Below are positions 1 to 13,000 of a stretch of 64,000 nt of DNA, in pieces (within the stretch, counting starts at the first letter, position 1; each line of letters opens with the position of its first letter). A model generated the notes under the pieces. It had not been told where the DNA came from and ran no database searches. It worked only from the letters and a program-made list of their open reading frames with translations. This stretch comes from Phoronis australis (taxonomy: Eukaryota; Phoronida; Phoronidae). A program made the translations under genes and the position numbers. The stretch is from positions 252,082-316,081 of the forward strand of contig NMRA01000231.1 in NCBI GenBank assembly GCA_002633005.1, given 5' to 3'.

Positions 1-1849
1 CGGTGCCCCCCAGTCGCCACCATCTTCCCCCTTCCAGTTGCAAACCCATGCCCCCTATTACCACACGCCACCTGTCCAGTGCATTTTTATGCAACTCAGC
101 CCTGGTCTCATAACACAGTGGGAACTCGGATATTTTATTTACTCACATCACTTTCCCTTGCCATGAAGAAATACCCAGAAAAAACGAGATTCGGGTTTGT
201 ACGGTACTTTAGTTGTAATTTACTACGCTAGATGTTGTTAATGGTATTGGAGCTAATGCATTGGAAGATGGCTGCACACTAACGAGAGATTTCTAGCCTA
301 TCACGTATAGTACGTTTGTGGGCAAATTTATGGAAAGTGAAAGTCAAAACAATTTTAGAATAGAATCGATTGAGGCATATATCATCCACGTGTAATCATT
401 TTTGTGGGAGATATGAAGGATTGAATAGGGTCTGAATAGGAACCCGGCAACTAGACTTTTACCCTCCATTTGCTTTCTGTACGCATTTCGTTACATGTAT
501 TTTAAACGGGCAGTTGGCCAAATCCGGCCACCGATTTTGAGTTTTCACCTAGTCAAAAATACATTCCACACTTAAAACTATCATTTAAAAAAGCGCTTAC
601 TTTCATCATTGGTCCTTTCTACCTCTATACATATCTTTGATGAAGTTTAGTTGTAAGAATTAAGGTGACTTTGGCGAAGAATTCCAATTCCACTTTTTGG
701 TTGCCGTTAACTTTTTCACCACGCGCGTCATAACCACAAAGTATGTCAACGGAGTCACGTGAGTTAGGCAAAGGCTAGCGCGAGACTGAGCAAAGCGCGT
801 AGCGGTGGCGAGTGACACTTGCAAAATAGCATGAGAAGGTGTCAGGTGAAATTTGTAATATTTGTGTCCCTTGGACTTTATACGTCAACATGCGTGATTT
901 CACGTAACTTCCTCAAAATGGCACCCGGTAAGAGAAAGTTGAGCAAACTGCAACAGATTTTCATTTATTTGTTCGAATTATTGTGACTGAATCGTCTCCA
1001 GACTTATGGTATAAGTTGTTTATAACTCCATGTACATATACCGGTATGCTTGTTTCATTTGATTTTATTTCCTGTATTTTGAAATGAGTAACTTTTTGTG
1101 GGGATGTACAATTGCCCCTGTATGCCTCCAGAGCGATGTAATTGCCTAGGTTGGATATTGAGGTTTAAGCTAAGTGTCATCATATAATTCTAGACATGAG
1201 AATACATATAAATCCATATAACTAGGCATCACATTCCCAGTTCGCGCCCCATTTATTAAAATTGTGGTGTTTTCCCTCCTGCACATAGCGAAACTCTGCA
1301 GAAAGTGACAGTTGGTTACCTGTGTGAGTTTTGGGAGCTGAAATACTTGTGAGATAAGCATTCACAAAGACTCTGGCACTGATAGACTTATACAGAAGTA
1401 TTTTTGTCTATTGATCACAAAAATTGAGGGTGTGCACTAACTGAAACAATGGCGTTTGAAACTGAAAGTTTTAAATTTCAGATTTAGTCATTAAGCTGAA
1501 CAATTTGGGCATAAACTGAGACAAGTACGGCTTGACTCAATGTTTTTCCTAATATTTTTTTAAGGACAACAGTTAACAAAACTAGTTGACAATGTTTCTT
1601 CTTAATTGTCATATAGTTTACAGAATGTTATATTAAACGTCTCGACTTATTTTCAACTACGTCAGATTTCTTTCTTTGTTCATGCAAATTTTGATGAAAG
1701 TTGTCAAATTTTGTAAGAAATATTGTAGCCTAATCTGTGTCTGTTACCTTGGGGCCCACGGAAATTTTGCCCCGGCAGTGCAGATTGGTCTGTGATTTTA
1801 ACAGCTAAAACATCTATCTAAATTTCTTCCATTCTGATTTCTCTTTCAG
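1..1849. other. Upstream or intron 1 sequence of U2AF1
   Basis: No coding exon is recognisable here. U2AF1 proteins begin with about 15 residues (MAEYLASIFGTEKDK in human) encoded by a separate small exon. I looked for it in all + frames and did not find it, so it probably lies left of the window. A CpG-richer patch at about 715-830, with a CACGTG E-box near 755, could be a promoter or internal CpG island, but nothing ties it to a transcript. An ATG at 919 followed by a GTAAGA donor is in the wrong phase for U2AF1 exon 2. Confidence 0.5.
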
Positions 1850-4800
1850 AGTCAACTGTTCTTTCTATTTTAAGATTGGAGCATGTCGTCATGGAGAGCG
1901 TTGCTCGCGGTTACACAATAAACCTACTTTCAGCCAGGTAGACTGTCAAGAGAAACTTTGCTTTGTTTAAACTTCAGGACAAAGGTGTAATTTGTATTTA
2001 GTTATTCTGCCAATGAGTTTGGCTGTTAAAATTTTGGTGTAACTCTGCTTCAATGTTTTGAATACTGTAGTTAAAAATCTCAAAAATCAAGAAGTTGGTG
2101 ACAGGAAGTGGGCGACAAGAAGTGGGCGACGGGAAGTGGGCGACGGGAATTGGGCAACGGGAAGGGGGCGATGGGAAGTGGGCGATGGGAAGTGGGCGAC
2201 AGGAAGTGGGCGACAGGAAGTTGAGGTTGAGGGCTTAGATGTAATGTTTTTTGAAATGTCTGTAAGGTAATTCACCTGACCTGGCAATTTTGAGTTTTGG
2301 AACTGAGAGCTTTTATGTAAGTCAGTTTATATGGTTCTCTTAAGGAACCAAAGGCAGACCTTCATCTAGAGGTTGTTCCGTGCGTCCAATTGAACACCCT
2401 GATCGGCATTTCGATGCATGTAAACAAGGGTGTAAGTTTCAACTTACTAACAGCAGCTCTAGGAACCCATTGACATGTTGAATAACCACGGATGCTCATT
2501 AGAGTGAAATCCTCTGAAATTATGGGTTGATTTTTTATTTCAAGATATTTAATGACTGATTTTTATGATAGTAACAAACTTGATAAAATCTTGCAATGCT
2601 AAGTGGTTCTTGTGTTGGTTTCTGGCTATGCTTGCTGGCAGACTAGATCTCATGAATGCTTTGCTTTGCAAGCTATGCAGTGCATTTGGCCGGATTCAGT
2701 TCATGAAAGTCATGCACTAGCGTTGCTGCTTAGATCCTATAATCACCTCACTTTCAACACCAATTGTGAGGTAGCTAAGTCTCTCCTGGAGGCTTGTTGG
2801 CAATGGGAATAAAAAAGTTGATGTACCTGTAAAATGCCAAGATGTTTTCTGTAGAACAATGTCTCATATGTAACACAATCACACTGTAACAACAATGATG
2901 AACACTATGTGGTCGTGGATGCCCTGAGCAATCATGACAAGCGATTTAATGGACGCCCTCTGTTTGAAATCCAGGATGAACCTCTGATCAAAGGCATTAA
3001 TGGTTATTAATTAATTTTGGTTATACAACAGAACGTGTTGAAAATTGGAAGAACGACGAGGTGGGCATTCACCCAAGTTGGGTGTTAATCAGGCTTAGTG
3101 CGGATTTCTGTGGCTCCTGCTTTTGCTGAGGTTCACTTTGTGATATTCTACTTATAAGTACAAAGTTGAACATGACTTATCTTTCCCTGCCCCTTGAAAT
3201 TACACGAAAAGGACTGGTTATGACAAGTCTATAAGATAACTAACTTCAGTATAGCGGCGCACTTGACACCTTTTTACCTTCTGTTACACTTTTGTTGTGA
3301 AGAAACTGCAACTCAGTTGTCACGTTCTGACTGTGAACCATGCGAAACGTGAAAGTCCACTCTATTTAATTTTACTTTGTCTCATTTCAGACTATTGTCA
3401 TTCCCAACCTTTACCTAAACCCGCAGAACTCGGCCCAAACTGCTGATGGCTCACACTGTAAGTACTCAGAGAGGCACAAAACCCATTTGATTGAGTGTTG
3501 AATTTACGTGAGCAGTCTCATTTCAATTTCAAGCGGTTGTCGATGAGGACAATTTTGGATGGGTAAGTGATGTCCTCTTGTGCTTATTTTCGTATTTATT
3601 TGTAACCTGTTAACTCAATAAAACTACCCTCTTCATATGCTTAAGTTTCCACTTGCATCTTCACTGGACTTGCTAATTTTTATGTAGGTCTATCAACAAA
3701 GGTCGCAATTATGCTGAAGCCAAAAATTTTTTAAGCACTGTACAAACAAATGCCAACATCCTTCAAGTCTTCCACCCTGGCTTAATGTTTAGCTGGTATT
3801 TCTCCATGTTCCTTAAAAGTTTACACAACAGTCTGCTCGAGAAGCACAGTGAAGTTTAGCTGTGTTGACTCATTCTTTCCAGAATCAAAACTTCTCACTC
3901 TTGACATTGGACCAACTGCAGTAGCGGTCAAATTAAATTAACTTGACTGTTTCACTTCAATTATAATGCCAATCACTGGTTGAGCTATGAAGTTGAATTA
4001 TTGTAAAAATTCAGGGTATCTTTATGTGTAATAAGGTAATAGTTGTTCAATTTTGAATAGTCACTAGTGTAACTTGGGACACGGAAACTCCTACAAAAGT
4101 TGAAAATTCTTGATCATGCTGTTAATAGTCCCGTTAAACGAGATAAGGATAAATTTGGACAAATCTTTTGAATTTCTCCAATTTGATGTGGTCAGCTGGA
4201 CCAGTTCTATCGGCATTCCATTCACATCATACAAGACAAAAAGTGTATAGTTATCAATAGAGTGACTGTATTCACTGGGTCACATAGTGGGTGAAATTAC
4301 TGTCTCTGATCTGACCACATCTAAATAGAAATCTTGAAAGCATCCATACTCTATTTTTTATTTTCTTTTTGGGGACATGAAACCTGACTAAAATCTGAAT
4401 GGAGGAGTAAAAATTAGAGTGTGTGGATTCTTGAATTTTCAAAATTGGTCAAGTAAAAAAAATTTCATCAACAAAAACCCAGGCCTTGACCTTTTCATTC
4501 GAAAGTAATTTCCGGCATGGCGTATAATCTAACTGCATCATTAACTCACAATAGAAGCTGTGCCTAAAAGAATGTGTATAAAACTTGTCCTGGTCTAATA
4601 ATCTTGTTTAAATAAGGGAATGTTCAGAGCATGATTCAGGAATTTGGGACAAAGCTGATTTGGCGTTCTCCACATTTCTCAAATTTCAAACTAAGTGTTT
4701 TCAATCTACACAATGGCACTACTTATATGCCTATTTCTACAATTCGGGACAAGCTCTGACCTTGAGCAAAATAATTAGTTTTTCAATATCACAAATTGGA

Positions 4801-7800
4801 GAATTGCACCCGTAGTCGCTCTTCAGTGCCTGTACATAGATTGCTTGAAATTTGTCATTGGTGCATCGCTTGAAAAAGTGATGTGGGGTTAGCTAATTTC
4901 CCACGAAAGCTGGTTTTTGTGAGTATTTGGAATTATTATAATTGCACAGCTTTAAGACATCATACAAATAAATGTGGGTGCATTGTCTCCGTACGGAGAA
5001 TCCGTTGGATCATCTGTGTGTTGTTATTTGTTCTGTTTTCAAGTGTCTAAATTATATCAGGGCTCTCCAGGACAACAAAACACTGAAGATGAATTCTGGG
5101 GAACAGAGTTTTGTCCAATTTTGAAGGCTGCTGACTGAATTTGTTATCATGATTAGCTTTTGGTGACTAGATGTGTTAGGCCAAACAAACCAATTAGCTT
5201 GTTATGGCGTATGACACCGACTCATGTTAATGCGCTTACTATTAAACCAAATAAAAAATTGTCCAGTAGCATCAATATCAGCCAAAGTCTCATATTTTTT
5301 GAAAAGTTGCACAAAAGCATGCAATAACAACACCGCACCTCTAACCCAATTTTCAAAAAGAAAAAACAGACCATAAGCAACTGATATGCTTTCTTGGCCT
5401 TATCATCATCATCATCATCATCATCATCATCTCCTTAACTTGTCTCACATTAACCTTTGCTTTGGTTGTTGTGTATAACTACATGTATTCTTTACATTAA
5501 CCGTACTGTCATTGCAGTAATAGCTGTCAGTGATGTACAGATGCAGCAACACTATGACGACTTCTTTGAGGAAGTTTTCGTGGAACTTGAGAGCAAGGTC
5601 AGACAGCTGGGGACTGTTTCATGGAAGTGACTTGTTATGAGGGTGTAGAAATTTATGGTTCCACTTCACAATTGCTGAAAAGGCTTTAGCTAAAGAAATC
5701 ATGTGTACATCACTGCATGTCTAGATATAAATTGTGGAAAATATACCAGTAATTAGCTGTTAATGTGTGCATTTTCTCAGAGATCTAATTAGCAGTTTTG
5801 TGAGATTTAATTAGTGCCGAAATGGTTGTGTGGAGTGTAAGACCAAATTTCTGATGTAAGTCTTTTTAAGTCACATGTCATGAAACGGACACTGGTATTG
5901 ATTAAAAACCATATTCACTCACGTCAATGCCCAGGTTATTCAAAGTGCATGAAAAACGCATTAGAAGTCGTGGGCATGGGAGTTGAAAACAAATATTTTT
6001 TAATCAGTGTGGGTGAATGTTTTCCAAACAATGTTTGAAGCTGGCCTAATGGTTGAAAATTCAGTTATAACCAAACTAGAGGTGACATACATGAATTTGT
6101 TTGAAATTCAAGGATGATCATTTACCACAGCCAATACAATTACTAATTTAAAATGAACAGTTTTGTTTCTGAATTGACATAACAATGTTGCTTTTTTGTT
6201 TTTTGAAGTCGTTTCTTTAATTTTAGACACGGTAGGTTTACATTTCTGGGTTTTCATACTCATGCACCTATTTGTCGCCAATAGAATAAAGAAACACGGA
6301 CTTTTGCAATAATCTCATGCCAAGAATTGTACGCTTTGCCTCTTGGATTACCTCAAAATCCAATTGCTACCTGGTGGTTTGGTAACTGGTCCAGTTATGT
6401 TGCACACCCATCAGAATCAATGTGTGACATATTGCAACATTAAACAAATTACCGTTTTAGGTTGTAAAACTCATTTCTTGTCTATAATTTTCAAAATTCA
6501 AAAACCTAATCACATTTGCTTTTCACGAAGTGTTCAAATACGTTAGTCACAAACTTTCAACCCAAAAATTTAGAAATATTATTGTCGCCTCCAATGTGTT
6601 GATGATGGTTACATTATCTAGAGAAAAAACATCAGCAGCCTGTCAGAGGCGATTTAATAAACCACAATGTCATGGTGTCTTTGATCTAAACTAGCAAATT
6701 CTGAGGTGTGCAAACCGGTCGAGTCGTTTGACCGGTCAGGGTGTCAACGTACGCATGTTTTTATGTTCTTAACATTTTACATAATTATTGACCGTACATT
6801 TTAATTTTAGTATGGTGATATTGAAGAGATGAATGTGTGTGACAACCTTGGAGACCACCTGGTGGGCAGTGTCTATGTCAAGGTCAGTACTGTGTTGCTC
6901 AAGTTGCATTTTTTGACAGTCTCTGTGATTGTAAGGTAGAAATACAATATATTATGACAAATATGAATATATAAAGAGCTAAGGAAGCTATTAAATATTT
7001 TAAGAATAAGATTTAATTAATGATCTACCAATTGTCACCGAACGTGTCCAGTTAGTAACAGGATGGGTTGCATGGGTTGCAGGAATTATTGATCCATGAA
7101 GTGCTGGGAGGATGTGTGCCTCTGAGGAGTCATTATTGTGAAACTCATTCATTTGGATTTTTTTTTATCAAATTATCTGTGAATACAGTTGCTGGTTGGT
7201 TATGGAATGCTATTTGAAGTAACACTGTTTAATACAATTCACCTTTAAGCTTTTTAGGACTTTGTCATTTTCTATTCTCTTTATATGAACACGAATTGAC
7301 TGAGGTCCTTCTATAGAATCACCTGCATGTTGATTCTAGTCGTGTGTTGTGTTATCTGTCAACCTCAGAACTATAAGTGGTGGAGTCTCCCTGAGTCAAC
7401 ACAAAACGCCGATGTTTCGATGATCTCTGGATTTGCACTCTACCTTCCAGCAAAAGTTTGATTCTTGAGATCTCTACAATGCCTACAGTGTTGCTTCTCA
7501 GCTGATGTTAAAATGATATATAGTAACTCGTGTCAAGTTGGAGTCTACGCAGCTGCGAGATCGCACTCGTTTCAAATGCCAACTGAAGACTTGAACAATG
7601 GCTGGCACTGCCACGTAACTTTGTCGGTGTTGAGTGAAGAACTGACTTATTAATAAGCGTGGTGTAGTGTATTTTTAGACTTGACAATTTGAACTCATCT
7701 TTGTCTTTCAATGTTTAGTTCCGTTATGAAGAAGATGCTGAAAAGGCTGTCAATGACCTGAATAATCGATGGTTCAATGGTCGCCCAATAACTGCGGAAC

Positions 7801-8204
7801 TTTCTCCGGTCACTGATTTCCGAGAAGCCTGCTGCCGGCAGTATGAAATGGGGTACGTGATCTGTAGCCTTTATGGCCTCACTGTTGATTTCCCAAGTTT
7901 GGATGCTTCTCCAAATTATCATTCAGGTAGCCATAATTTATTAAAATGAAACAAAAACCACCAAATGGTGGCACTGCATGAAGCTTTAACCATGCTTTGA
8001 CGAATATTTTGTTTCCACAGAGAGTGCACAAGAGGTGGTTTCTGCAACTTTATGCATCTCAAGCCAATATCGCGAGAACTTCGCCGCGAATTGTATGGAC
8101 GTAGCAAGCGAAACCGGCGACGGTCTCATTCTCGCTCTCCAGCCCGCAAGAGGTCAAGGTCTAGGAGCCGTGAGCGAAGACGAGACCGTTCTGGCAGGTT
8201 TTAA
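1850..8204 (+). CDS. U2AF1: U2AF small subunit (U2AF35), 5'-partial, 6 exons seen
   Basis: Small subunit of the U2 snRNP auxiliary factor, which contacts the AG of 3' splice sites in the nucleus. Exons: 1850-1937, 3391-3457, 5518-5597, 6811-6882, 7719-7852, 8021-8204; all have AG/GT borders and phases fit. The 207 visible residues hold CCCH zinc finger 1 ([12 protein letters not shown]), the UHM/RRM-like domain ([15 protein letters not shown], then [11 protein letters not shown]), zinc finger 2 ([16 protein letters not shown]) and a short RS tail ending RDRSGRF. The residues equivalent to human Ser34 and Gln157, known cancer hot spots, are conserved. The tail is short and lacks the glycine run of the human protein. 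Exon lengths 88, 67 and 72 fit the vertebrate gene plan. The first coding exon is missing from the model. Confidence 0.96.
2090..2222. repeat. 14-bp minisatellite in U2AF1 intron
   Basis: About nine imperfect copies of a 14-bp unit close to GGGAAGTGGGCGAC, just after the 1938 donor. Strong G/C strand skew. The open frames on both strands here come only from the repeat. Confidence 0.9.
3534..3562 (+). other. Candidate poison microexon of U2AF1
   Basis: A 29-nt segment flanked by a pyrimidine-rich acceptor (tcatttcaatttcaag) and a consensus donor (GG|GTAAGT), 76 nt after exon 1850-series exon 3. Included between the exons ending 3457 and starting 5518, it would shift the frame so that the next exon opens with TAA. 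No homology supports it as coding; this is only splice-site inference. Confidence 0.25.
5401..5431. repeat. (ATC)n microsatellite
   Basis: About ten uninterrupted ATC triplets in a U2AF1 intron, 87 bp before the exon at 5518. Confidence 0.95.
5616..5886 (+). mobile_element. Foldback (MITE-like) element, copy 1
   Basis: Starts GTTTCATGGAAGTGAC and ends AAGTCACATGTCATGAAAC, which are inverted complements. The interior (CTGAAAAGGCTTTAGC, then TGTGTGCATTTTCTCAGAGA) recurs at 26.6, 58.7, 58.9 and 62.2 kb. No coding capacity. It begins only 18 bp past the 5' splice site at 5598. Confidence 0.7.
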
Positions 8205-8375
8205 GTTAGGAGTCGTTTCAGTTTTTATTTTTTCCCACAAAATTTTGGTAGACATTCAAGTACTGTTCTTGTTTCTACACTTGTTTCAATTTTGCTATAA
8301 CCAGTTAAAGTTTTTTGTTTTATCAACATTATTTAGTCTTATTTCAATATTTTCATGTTAATTGACTTGAAGGCT

Positions 8376-8381
8376 AATAAA
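8376..8381 (+). terminator. Polyadenylation signal of U2AF1
   Basis: AATAAA 172 bp after the stop codon, in AT-rich sequence followed by a T/G-containing stretch; the likely end of the U2AF1 transcript at about 8400. Confidence 0.7.
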
Positions 8382-8399
8382 ATATTTGCTGTTTCAATG

Positions 8400-10073
8400 C
8401 TGTGCTTAATTAATGAATGTGGGAATTCCACTAAAACAAAGCTCTCAATTTTTGTGTCCGAACCATACTTTAGCAAAGTAATTAAAAAAGTGAGTTTGTA
8501 AAAAACGACAAGAATTTTTCAACTCTTAACTTGCACGAGATTACAATAAAAATGATACAAGGTTCTTTTAATTTCTTGAAAGGTAACATTCTAACCATTT
8601 CAATGTGGAAAATATATTTTCGGTGAAGATATGAGGCATTTTGATACTGTGTTCTCCACATTCGGTTTTTACTTGTAATTGCATCGAGTTTTAATTTTGT
8701 TGTGTCTAATTTGGCTTAGTTGTGTAGAATCTGAAAAACTGCAACAGATTTGAGTATTGGGAGATGTGTCGTTTGTTAAACAAATCAAAACATTTTAGAT
8801 GTTTGGTACCAATTCAATGCGTTTACTCTAAGACTTAACATACAGACTCCCCAGAGTGTGAATATGGAATTATGCACGTATTGAACATTTTTTTTGCAAT
8901 TCCAGTAAAAAATGAAATTTCTGCTGTGGAGAACACAGAAGTACATAAGAAATGGAACGAGGCCAGATACCGTTTCCTCGGCATGATAACTACTTTTAGT
9001 AACTGCAAAAATGTCTGATAATTAACGTTATGATGACAAAGTTCTAGAAAACGACTTGGTCACCTTAACTTTCTGTTAATTCCCCCATCATTTGGGCATA
9101 TCATGAATTTGGGCATATCATGAATTTGGGCATATCATGAATTTGGGCATATCATGAATTTGGGCATATCATGAATTTGGGCATATCATGAATTTGGCTT
9201 TCTTCCAGTCGTGAGGAGGAACGATTCAGTGTCATTTTGTGTAATACTTTCAGTTTGTACTGTAGCTAAACGGTGAAGTTCAGATGACATGTGACAAAGC
9301 GTTCAGTTTTCTATCGTTCAGAAGCCAATCGCTGCAAATGCCTGAAATTTTCCAGACTTATTGGATATTAATTACATTAGGTATGATGATACTCGGCAGT
9401 AAAAAGTTTAGAAAAGTCATCTTTGTTGAGAAGTTCAATGAAACTTCACTTTTTTGCCATACTGTGTCCAAAAGTGAAGAAATTGTACAGTTTTTTTTTC
9501 GACAGCGTTTAGATGGGCAATGCCCTTCTAAACCGAAGATCAACGCAAGGGCTCATATCAGTACTAGTAACCGAAAGGGCTGACTCTCAACAGTTATGAG
9601 CAGTTACTAAGTACTAAAATCTAAGATAAAAATGGCTGCCCAAAAAGACGAATATAGACAATGCAAATCACTTGATAAACTTTTAAATATTATTTGTACC
9701 ATCAAGAAATCTGTCAGACTCTGCCAAGCTTAAGATTGTTTTGATATTACTTTTAAGTCATAGTCACATGACAATTGCACATATCTGGCTGAAAACCCAG
9801 ATTTGTTGATAAGGTTTAACATAACCTTTAAAAAAATACCAAATATATAAAAGTTCCCCAACTTAATGGAAACATTTCAACATGAAAATTGCTAGGAAGA
9901 CTGGGCTCTTTACAACATTGCCTGTTCTGATGTGACATGATTTTAGGCTGTGTAACTGCAAAGAGTGACCATTTGCAGTTAAACGGCCTAAAATCATGAA
10001 GGGAACTATTTCCAAACCCCGCACCGTGGGTTATGCTTTCTCATCCAGCTCTTCAAAACAAAGTTAATAATGA
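8400..10073. other. Intergenic spacer between U2AF1 and ETHE1 3' ends
   Basis: Space between two convergent genes. Apart from the 17-bp satellite at 9091-9197 I see nothing but AT-rich unique sequence; the short frames have no recognisable family. Confidence 0.5.
9091..9197. repeat. Perfect 17-bp tandem repeat
   Basis: Just over six essentially identical copies of TTTGGGCATATCATGAA. The lack of divergence implies recent expansion or active homogenisation. Confidence 0.95.
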
Positions 10074-10079
10074 TTTATT
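10074..10079 (-). terminator. Possible distal polyadenylation signal of ETHE1
   Basis: AATAAA on the minus strand, before an AT-rich stretch. It is the best candidate I see for the end of a long ETHE1 3' UTR, but it lies 3.8 kb past the stop, so a nearer end is possible. Confidence 0.35.
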
Positions 10080-13000
10080 GAAACATACACACATGGGCAT
10101 AGGCCCAATGTATATCATGTACACGACAGAATATTGTCAGGTGCCACGTTAAAGGTTTCTAGTAACAAAGAAAAACAAAGCTTAATATTTCAAATATTTA
10201 AAGACAATAACATCAATTTACATCATATGCTGCAACAACCATAAAGTCCTGACAAATAACTCAAAGAGCTTTCTCTGACAATCAAGACTACAATTATACT
10301 TAGCTTCAAAAGCTACCGGTCAAGATTTACACATTGAGGTACTCCTGTTCACAGGAAAAGAGTAATTCAAAGAAAATTTGACAGATTTTTTCTAAAACTG
10401 AGCTTTTTACTTTTCTTTACAATGGTAAACTAATGTAACAGGTTTGCAGAGAGGGCGAGACTTCAAATGTCACTTGAAATTGCAAAAAATAGCACGTCTG
10501 ATTAATGGAGATGGACTCCTTAACATAAATGGGTGTACATAAAAGTAGTACGCTACTGTAACCCTACATAAAGCTGATGCAGCTATATAATAATGCAAGC
10601 AAAATAAGTCAAAACAAGTGAATTTGCTCTCTGAGAAAGTTTATCACAAACCTTATATTCAAATAGGAACTACTTGTGTAAGGGAGAGGAACAATATGTA
10701 TTATATTGAGACAGTGTACTTGTGAACATGATTTCAGACTGCATTGTCACCCAACCTTGACTACATACTTCTATACTCTATGTCCCGGCTACCTCAACAA
10801 GTAATTAGAGTTTTTTAAATCCCGTCCACACACAGCCTGCCCTAGAACAACTTACACTTAGTGCAACGTACCCCACTTTTAAGTGGAACATCCACACACA
10901 CATATTTTATAACTAGGGTAAGGCAGAAGTTGTCGCTCTGTGAAAACTAATGCTAAAACAGCGTGCAAGAAAAAAACGCCTCTACATAACCGTAGCTGAA
11001 ACTTACTTCTGCCTTACCCCAATTTTGTGGCCACACAGCGATTACAAATGGCGGAAGTTAGCCTACAAGTTACCCCACCTCGATAAAGTTGTCACAAGTG
11101 GGGGAAGTTATGCTAAGTATAAATAGCGTCCAGACAGCAGTCAAACCAAGCGACAACTCGTTCCATTGTAAGTCTGTGTGTGTGGACGGCACTTTGTGAC
11201 TAACGAAACGACTTAACACAACATTCAAAAATAGTTTGTGCCACATTCATATGGTACAGAGATTGGACAGTCTCACAATTAAAAGAGCTATAAACCTACC
11301 TCCTATCATAAAAACTTCTCATCTAGGCTATGAAAAAGGTCTCAAGTTCTTCAGTTGAAATAGACTTGATTTCTGGCCTTGGAAAGAGCTGGCCCTCGTT
11401 GACTGTCAGTGGCAAGTCTTTACAAGCCGACTTGTCACAGTGTGCATAGTGTCCAGCAATAACAAACTGTCAATTATTTATAAGACCAAAAATCATTCCT
11501 CGTTTGAGTAAGGAACAATTCAAGACCAATTTATAGCAGTAGAAGTGGTCTAAATCAAGTCAGTTTCTTTGACGGAATGCGGGTAATTGCTACTTTATAT
11601 GTTCTCCAGCTTTTAAAATTCCTCAATACAGATAACCGTCGTCATGACGCATGCATAAACAACGCAGAACATAGCATGCCCATTAGAGCACCGTTGCACC
11701 ACTCCTTGTTTATGCCCTGGTTTCAGCTTCGACATCAGGATCCAATTCTCCATTTTTCAAGTTTGCTGGTATGGCTCGCTCTGTAAAAAAGTGCATAAGA
11801 CATTAAGCCTAACATTTGAACAACAAAATTTTGTCTTCATACAACTGTTATTAGAACACTGCATTTTACATTTTTGTTTATTTAAAGCTGCATTTTGTTG
11901 TTTAGCTGGCTAAAACAGAAATAGAAATAGGCCTTTAACTGCCATAGCTTTCCCTACCCAAATGGGATTCTATTGGTACGTTCCCTATACAGACAATGCA
12001 TGAATGAGTCATTTTCGAAATCACAATTTTAGGGTTGGCCAGCCCCAATAAACTCTGAAGTGTTTTCTTGAATCATAAATGGCTTTGATGTTCTTGTTGG
12101 TAACAGAAATAGAAACATTCCAAGATAATATTATGAGCAATTTACTATGTAAAAGGACTAATTGGATTTTCGTTTTTAGGCAGCTGAGCAGGACAAAATG
12201 CAGCTATAGTGCACAAAGCCACATACAGTGCCATCTTTTGGTATACAAGTCATTTTAGAGGCTCAGTTAACAGTGAGTTAGTGTTTCAGATTTCGACTTC
12301 GGATCCAATAGAGTGTAGCATCTGCCTCTTCACTTGACCTAGATCTGTCATTGCAAACTTGATCAGGACGTTGGTTTCATTCTGTCAACATTGCATTTAT
12401 GACTGAATTTACTGTATGTTACGTCAATAATATCAAGAATAACGCAAACAGTGCAAAGTGCAACTACTGTGGTTAGAGACAAGTGGCTTGGTGCTTCACC
12501 GTCTACTAAAAGAAATGTCAAACAGTTAGGCGATGAGAAAGTGCCCATAGAACAATAACAGGAGATTAACTTGGAGTCTCTTTCTGTAGAGTCCTGGGGC
12601 GCTTTGTGAAGAATGACTTTAGACAGAAAGTTAGTCTTCCACTCCCACTTCACACAATTGCTGAAAAAAGATTTTGTCAAATAATTGACCATGTACGTCG
12701 AGAAATTCAGTGTAGCTTTGTGCAAACTAAGTGAAGGACAAAGTATTATTTTTGTGCGAAATGTGGTGAGAGGTGTGGGTTTATAGGTCCTTTAAAGAGC
12801 GGTGACGTTCAGTGAAAAGTAAGCAACTGTGGTCAAGACATTGTTACAAAACACATAACGCTCAGACGTTTAACACAACAGAAAGAAAAGACAGCCACGA
12901 GGCACTTTTACAGAAAAGACAACTAAGGAAGTGCACAAGAAAAGAAACAAGTGAAGGTCAAAACCATGATTTTCTCACAGGACTATGACAAGACTACTAT

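Noticed and set aside
919-984. ATGGCACCCG followed by a GTAAGA donor, as possible U2AF1 first exon
   Set aside because: It would leave phase 1, while the exon at 1850 needs phase 2, and the peptide does not resemble the conserved U2AF1 N-terminus.
2058-2287. Open frames on both strands over the 14-bp minisatellite
   Set aside because: They exist only because the repeat lacks stops; the peptides are low complexity with no family.
8035-8361. 108-codon + frame overlapping the last U2AF1 exon
   Set aside because: Out of frame with the zinc finger and RS codons that identify the real exon.
12363-12725. 120-codon minus-strand frame
   Set aside because: No motif, no splice context, composition like its surroundings; within the probable ETHE1 3' UTR.
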